Position numbers and translations under genes: made by a program. 64,000 bases of DNA from Hydromonas duriensis (GTDB lineage Bacteria > Pseudomonadota > Gammaproteobacteria > Burkholderiales > Burkholderiaceae). Below the pieces are notes generated by a model that was not told the origin of the DNA, ran no database searches, and was given only the letters and a program-made list of their open reading frames with translations. The number at the start of each line of letters is the position of its first letter. The first letter of the stretch is position 1. Location of the stretch: positions 48,251 through 112,250 of the forward strand of contig NZ_SNZE01000007.1 in NCBI RefSeq assembly GCF_004363775.1. Reading direction: 5' to 3'. Of this stretch, positions 60,058 through 64,000 are shown in pieces.

Positions 60058-61764
60058 TTAGTCAATCGGCACGGCGTATTCAATTAAAAATTGTAAATCA
60101 GTTTTGCCATTCCAGTCATTGCGTTGCAGTTGATATACGCACTGGATATGTTTAGGCATTTCTTCCGCATGAAAAAACCAAATGGCATTGAACGTACCAT
60201 TTTGATTTTTAAGCACTAATTTCAAATGAGTGTCTTTGAGTACCCGTTGTTCAATCACTTCAAAGCGGTCTTCAAACAATGGTGCTGCAAAACCTTGTCC
60301 CCAGACTTGTTTGTTTATCGCATCCACATTCGCAATACTAAAATCAGTCGAGTGCAGCTGACCATCGGTGACGATTTGCTTCGTAAACACTTCAGGTTCG
60401 CTCATGGCAACGACGGCTTGTTCAAAAGTATCTTTGAACAGTTCGAAGTCTGCGCGCACGATGGTTAGGCCTGCGGCCATTGCATGCCCCCCAAATTTGA
60501 CAATGGTTTCAGGGGCATTTTTATTGACCCAGTCCAGCACATCGCGCAGATGGATGCCATTAATTGAACGACCAGAGCCTTTAAGGAACTCTTTGCCATC
60601 GGGTGCGAAAACAATGGTTGGGCGATGGTATTTCTCTTTCAAGCGACCCGCAACGATGCCTATAACCCCTTGATGAAACTCTTCATGCGTCAAACAGATT
60701 GAAAATTGCACTTCCACATCGAGCGAAGACAGATTGACTTCAGCCTCTTCACGCATTTGTTGTTCGATGGCTCTGCGCTCGCGGTTCATTTCATCGAGTT
60801 GTTGCGCCAATTGCAATGCTTCTTGCTCGTCATCGGTTGTCAGACAACGGATACCCAAACTCATGTCATCCAAGCGACCTGCTGCATTTAAGCGGGGGCC
60901 GATGGCGAAACCCATATCAAAACTTGAGGCCTTGCGAAAGTCTCGTCCTGCGACATTGAGGAGGGCGTTGATGCCTGCACACATTTTGCCTGCACGCATG
61001 CGCGCCAAACCATTCGCGACGAGAATGCGATTGTTATGATCGAGTTTAACCACGTCCGCCACTGTACCCAAAGCGACTAAATCGAGTAGCTCTGCTAAAT
61101 TGGGCATCGGGCGATGTGTGAAGTAGCCACGATTTTTTAGCTCTGCGCGGGTAGCGACTAAAACATAAAACATAACGCCTACTCCCGCTAAGTTTTTGCT
61201 GGGGAATGGGCAACCATGTTGATTCGGGTTGACGATGGCTATTGCGCTGGGTGTTTCGTCGGCGGGTAAATGGTGGTCGGTAATCAGCACGGGCATGCCC
61301 AAGGCATTGGCATGAGCAACGCCCTCAATGCTGGCCATCCCATTGTCGACAGTGAGCAAGAGGTCGGGTTTGTCAAAGTCGGGATGATTCGCAGCTAAGG
61401 TGACAATTTCAGGCGATAAACCATAACCATATTCAAAGCGATTGGGCACGAGAAAATCAACATGAGCACCCAAAGAGCGCAAACCGCGAAGTCCTACCGC
61501 ACAAGCAGTTGCGCCATCGCAATCATAGTCGGCAATAATCAGTAGGTGCTTGGATTGTTCAATGGCGTTGGCCAATTCGTGTGCGGCGACATCAATGCCG
61601 AGCAAAGACGCGGGTGAAATGAGTTGGTTTAACTCAAGTTGAGCTTCTTGCGCACCATTGACGCCGCGTGCGGCAAGCAGGCGAGCCAGTAAAGCTGAAT
61701 GTCCAGCCGATTCTAGTTCGGCCGCAATGTGCGGGTTGGGCTGGCGTTGATTAATGGTGGTCAT
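60058..61764 (-). CDS. recJ: Single-stranded-DNA-specific exonuclease RecJ
   Basis: A 568-residue 5'-3' exonuclease of the DHH family in recombination and mismatch repair. Motif I LLIIADYDCDGATACAVG (Asp79, 81, 83), motif II LTVDNGMAS, motif III LITDHHLPADE, motif IV NPNQHGCPF, DHHA1 KFGGHAMAAGLTI near 430. Length is typical. It sits directly after a COG4255-like gene with a 9-base gap, so both are probably one transcript. Confidence 0.95.
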   Translation of the reverse strand: MTTINQRQPNPHIAAELESAGHSALLARLLAARGVNGAQEAQLELNQLISPASLLGIDVAAHELANAIEQSKHLLIIADYDCDGATACAVGLRGLRSLGAHVDFLVPNRFEYGYGLSPEIVTLAANHPDFDKPDLLLTVDNGMASIEGVAHANALGMPVLITDHHLPADETPSAIAIVNPNQHGCPFPSKNLAGVGVMFYVLVATRAELKNRGYFTHRPMPNLAELLDLVALGTVADVVKLDHNNRILVANGLARMRAGKMCAGINALLNVAGRDFRKASSFDMGFAIGPRLNAAGRLDDMSLGIRCLTTDDEQEALQLAQQLDEMNRERRAIEQQMREEAEVNLSSLDVEVQFSICLTHEEFHQGVIGIVAGRLKEKYHRPTIVFAPDGKEFLKGSGRSINGIHLRDVLDWVNKNAPETIVKFGGHAMAAGLTIVRADFELFKDTFEQAVVAMSEPEVFTKQIVTDGQLHSTDFSIANVDAINKQVWGQGFAAPLFEDRFEVIEQRVLKDTHLKLVLKNQNGTFNAIWFFHAEEMPKHIQCVYQLQRNDWNGKTDLQFLIEYAVPID

Positions 61765-61773
61765 ACAACTGTT

Positions 61774-62793
61774 TTATTGAATGAAATCAAACTTAGGCTG
61801 TTCCAACCAAAGCAGCGGTGCTTTTTTTTGCGTGGAAACTTTGCTTTTGAGTGCGTTGGTCCATGAGGGTTGTGTTACCTCAATGTCTTGTTGCCAAGTA
61901 TCTCCCAGCAGGCTGAATGTGGCTTTACCATGTGTTTTAACCGCATCCAATACGGGTAACATTTTTTGGTCTAACCAAGCCAAATGCGCGTGAATATCAT
62001 TGACTTTATTAACACTGGGTTTTTCAATAGAGGCGGATACGGCTCTAAATTGTAGTGCTTTATCTGCGTTGATGACGCGAGTATTGACGCCGCCGTACAA
62101 CCATAGACTATTAATGGCAACTTGTTGTCGTTTTGCCCGAGCTTGATTCACTGGATTTTCAAACCACAGCATTTGAATTTCTGTCAACAGGGTTTGCCAG
62201 CGACTAAGGGCGCGACCGCGCGGTAAAAAGTTTTCTAACTGGTCGCTTTGTGCCAGTTTAAGGCTCGGTGCGTGGTAATCGAAATGTTCGAGGGTGCGTA
62301 CAAACCATTTTGAAGGTGAGGCAACATGGATGTGCCAGCCCCATTTTGCCAGCCAAGGCGCAATGGAGTTCACCAGTACTTTAGTTTCGTCTAAAGTGAT
62401 GTCGTCATCCGTTAACGCCATTAAGTTGACATGGTCGCGTCCCGCTCGCCAATGGACTGGTGATAGGCAGAACCATTGGGCAAAAGACTTATCCTCGAGG
62501 TCTTTTATGGCAAGTGGAATGTCTTGATGTATGGCTTCAAATAGAGCAATGCCCATATCAAGGGGGAGGCCAATTTGTCCCAAAACATACGCATCATGCG
62601 CACTGTTAGGGCAATCATTTGGAAAAATCACCGCACTGCGTTTCATCTCCATTTTGTCAAGTTGCGCGAGTACGGGAAAAGTACGGTGCCAATTATAAGA
62701 CGCCCCCGTGCGCAAGTTTTTTGCCAGAGCAAACGAAAGTGCTTTAGCAGGCAAAGTGATGTTCTCAAAAACGGTGGAATGGCGTGAATTCAT
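61774..62793 (-). CDS. Conserved hypothetical protein (COG4255-like)
   Basis: A 339-residue soluble protein without a signal peptide or helix. Segments such as FCLSPVHWRAGRDHVNLMAL and RQQVAINSLWLYGGVNTRV match, by memory, a family often annotated as phosphoglycerate mutase-like and found next to recJ in Burkholderiales. The sequence shows no clear metal-binding phosphatase residues, so the enzyme name is not adopted. recJ starts 9 bases downstream of its stop, and it is divergent from a lolC/E gene. Function unknown. Confidence 0.7.
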   Translation of the reverse strand: MNSRHSTVFENITLPAKALSFALAKNLRTGASYNWHRTFPVLAQLDKMEMKRSAVIFPNDCPNSAHDAYVLGQIGLPLDMGIALFEAIHQDIPLAIKDLEDKSFAQWFCLSPVHWRAGRDHVNLMALTDDDITLDETKVLVNSIAPWLAKWGWHIHVASPSKWFVRTLEHFDYHAPSLKLAQSDQLENFLPRGRALSRWQTLLTEIQMLWFENPVNQARAKRQQVAINSLWLYGGVNTRVINADKALQFRAVSASIEKPSVNKVNDIHAHLAWLDQKMLPVLDAVKTHGKATFSLLGDTWQQDIEVTQPSWTNALKSKVSTQKKAPLLWLEQPKFDFIQ

Positions 62794-62907
62794 GGTGTGT
62801 TAGATGGATTGGGTATTTATAGATTCAATATGGATTCAATTGGCCCGCTTTCAAATTGCATTCGAGCGGGGAAAATTTATCCGTACATGATAAACTATTG
62901 CCTTATT

Positions 62908-62937
62908 TTGGTTTTAACTTTGTGTGTTTATTATTAT
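62908..62937 (+). promoter_or_regulatory. Putative promoter of lolC/E
   Basis: TTGGTT (62908-62913), 18-base spacer, TATTAT (62932-62937), about 57 bases before the lolC/E start. The interval 62794-62993 contains no convincing gene; a 66-codon hydrophobic frame there is considered spurious. Confidence 0.35.
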
Positions 62938-62993
62938 ATTATCGACATTCTGTTTCTTTATGTTTATATAAAAAACAGTATAAAAAGGGCTGT

Positions 62994-64000
62994 ATGAAAC
63001 ATTCTTTTGAGTGGCTGTTGGGTTGGCGATACACGCGGGCATCGCGTGGCACGACTAAAAATCGATTTATTTCATTTATTTCCGCATTATCGATGGTCGG
63101 CATTGTCTTAGGCGTGGCCGCTTTGATTATTGTGCTGTCCGTGATGAACGGTTTTCAGCGCGAAGTGCGCGAACGAATGTTGTCGGTCGTGCCCCATGTG
63201 CAAGTCTATCCTGCACCTGACTCGCCCGCTGGCTGGGAGTCGCCGTTGTCTCAAAGTATTGAAAAAAATAAAGAGGTGGTTGGTATTGCCCCCTACATGA
63301 GCAGCCAGTCTATTGTTTTGCAAGATGGCGAGATGGTTGGGGTGAAGGTCGAAGGAATCGACCCAATGCAGGAGGGTAAAGTCTCTGAAGTGCCGAAAAA
63401 AATCATTCAAGGTCGCTTGGATGACTTGAAAGAGGGCGAGTTTAATATTGTTTTGGGTATTGAATTGGCTCGTCGGCTGGGTTTAGAGATTAAAAAAGAT
63501 ACGTTTGCATTAGGTGAGCCAGTGACTTTGCTTGCGCCTGAAGCCAATATCACGGTTGCGGGTGCGGTGCCGCGCATGCGACCATTTAATGTGGTGGGTA
63601 TTTTGAAAGCAGGGCATTATGAAATTGACAATTCATATGCTTACGTTAATGTTAATGATGCCAAAAAATTATTTCATGAAGGCAATATGGGCTTGCGAGT
63701 AAAGCTCAAAGACATGGATCAAGCCAAAACGGTCGGCCGCTGGATTGAAGACAACGCCAGCCAACCCGTACTCACACAAGATTGGACATCGATTAATCCC
63801 GCGTGGTTTTCTGCGGTGAAAACCGAAAAAACCATGATGACCATTATTTTGCTCATCATCACAATCGTCGCGGGTTTTAATTTGGTCTCCATGCTCGTGA
63901 TGACGGTCAATGATAAGCAGGCAGACATTGCCATTTTGCGAACACAAGGTGCATCGCGCCGCAGTATCATGCATATTTTTATGATTCAAGGGGCACTAAT
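62994..64000 (+). CDS. lolC: Lipoprotein-releasing ABC transporter permease (LolC/LolE), partial
   Basis: The reading frame from ATG 62994 (after AAGGGC) is open to the window end, 335 codons. It begins MKHSFEWLLGWRYTRASRGT, with FISFISALSMVGIVLGVAAL as first membrane helix and LSVMNGFQREVRERMLS, the signature of LolC/E permeases. A large periplasmic domain follows (VQVYPAPDS, HYEIDNSYAYVNVNDAKKLF), and membrane helix TMMTIILLIITIVAGFNLVS near 280. LolCDE extracts outer-membrane lipoproteins from the inner membrane. LolC versus LolE cannot be decided from this part; in Burkholderiales a single lolC/E type often serves as a homodimer, with lolD next. The C-terminal quarter lies outside the window. 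Confidence 0.92.
   Translation, partial: MKHSFEWLLGWRYTRASRGTTKNRFISFISALSMVGIVLGVAALIIVLSVMNGFQREVRERMLSVVPHVQVYPAPDSPAGWESPLSQSIEKNKEVVGIAPYMSSQSIVLQDGEMVGVKVEGIDPMQEGKVSEVPKKIIQGRLDDLKEGEFNIVLGIELARRLGLEIKKDTFALGEPVTLLAPEANITVAGAVPRMRPFNVVGILKAGHYEIDNSYAYVNVNDAKKLFHEGNMGLRVKLKDMDQAKTVGRWIEDNASQPVLTQDWTSINPAWFSAVKTEKTMMTIILLIITIVAGFNLVSMLVMTVNDKQADIAILRTQGASRRSIMHIFMIQGAL

Noticed and set aside
62797..62997. 66-codon hydrophobic frame upstream of lolC/E
   Set aside because: A/T-rich promoter region, no ribosome site, overlaps the lolC/E start; probably chance.

Overview
The window is about 64 kb of chromosome from a Gram-negative bacterium, most likely a betaproteobacterium of the order Burkholderiales with unusually low G+C content. 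This placement rests on conserved gene order: leuC–entericidin–leuD–leuB–asd–fimV–truA–trpF–trpB, ygfZ facing mltG–tmk–holB, recJ next to a COG4255-like gene and a lolC/E gene, and a minor-pilin operon. It was made from memory of such neighbourhoods, not from a database search. No tRNA, rRNA, CRISPR array, intact insertion sequence or prophage was seen; the only mobile-element trace is a possible transposase-accessory relic near 49.1 kb.

Layout. 0–3 kb: two tandem paralogous amidohydrolases (the first cut by the window edge), a small lipoprotein and a GFA-family protein. 3–12 kb: parE, a lytic transglycosylase, glyQ (without glyS beside it), a DMT transporter, a TusA-like protein, an unknown lipoprotein, a sterol-desaturase-like membrane enzyme and rhlE. 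12–22.5 kb, mostly minus strand: the phosphate transporter pit with its DUF47 partner, pyrF, a DUF898–M48 peptidase pair, a patatin-type autotransported phospholipase overlapping a TauE/SafE permease, a DUF4239 protein and a class III CoA-transferase. 22.8–32.7 kb: a catabolic block running gabT, divergent LysR regulator, pxpA-like, NCS1 permease, biotin carrier protein, biotin carboxylase, pxpB-like, pxpC-like, gabD. 33–36 kb: five type IV minor-pilin-like genes. 36–47 kb: aroC, a LoiP-like M48 lipoprotein, the leucine genes, asd, fimV, truA, trpF and trpB. 47–54 kb: a TetR–SDR operon, a LysR regulator divergent from yfcF, DUF817, and a lemA–TPM–TPM operon. 54–64 kb: holB, tmk, mltG, ygfZ, two unknown exported proteins, recJ, a conserved hypothetical and the start of lolC/E.

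The most interesting system is at 22.8–32.7 kb. A complete set of biotin-dependent carboxylase parts (carrier protein, biotin carboxylase, and a KipI/KipA-type carboxyltransferase pair) is translationally coupled and lies downstream of a LamB/YcsF protein and an NCS1 permease, a family that imports small cyclic amides. The set is bracketed by the two enzymes that turn an omega-amino acid into a dicarboxylic acid, GabT and GabD. The carboxylase and PxpA-like subunits depart from the usual motifs at several places. I propose a pathway that imports a lactam or similar cyclic amide (2-pyrrolidinone, 2-piperidone or 5-oxoproline are candidates), opens it through ATP- and biotin-dependent carboxylation, and feeds GABA or 5-aminovalerate to GabT and GabD. 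The function is inference; the gene content and couplings are directly visible.
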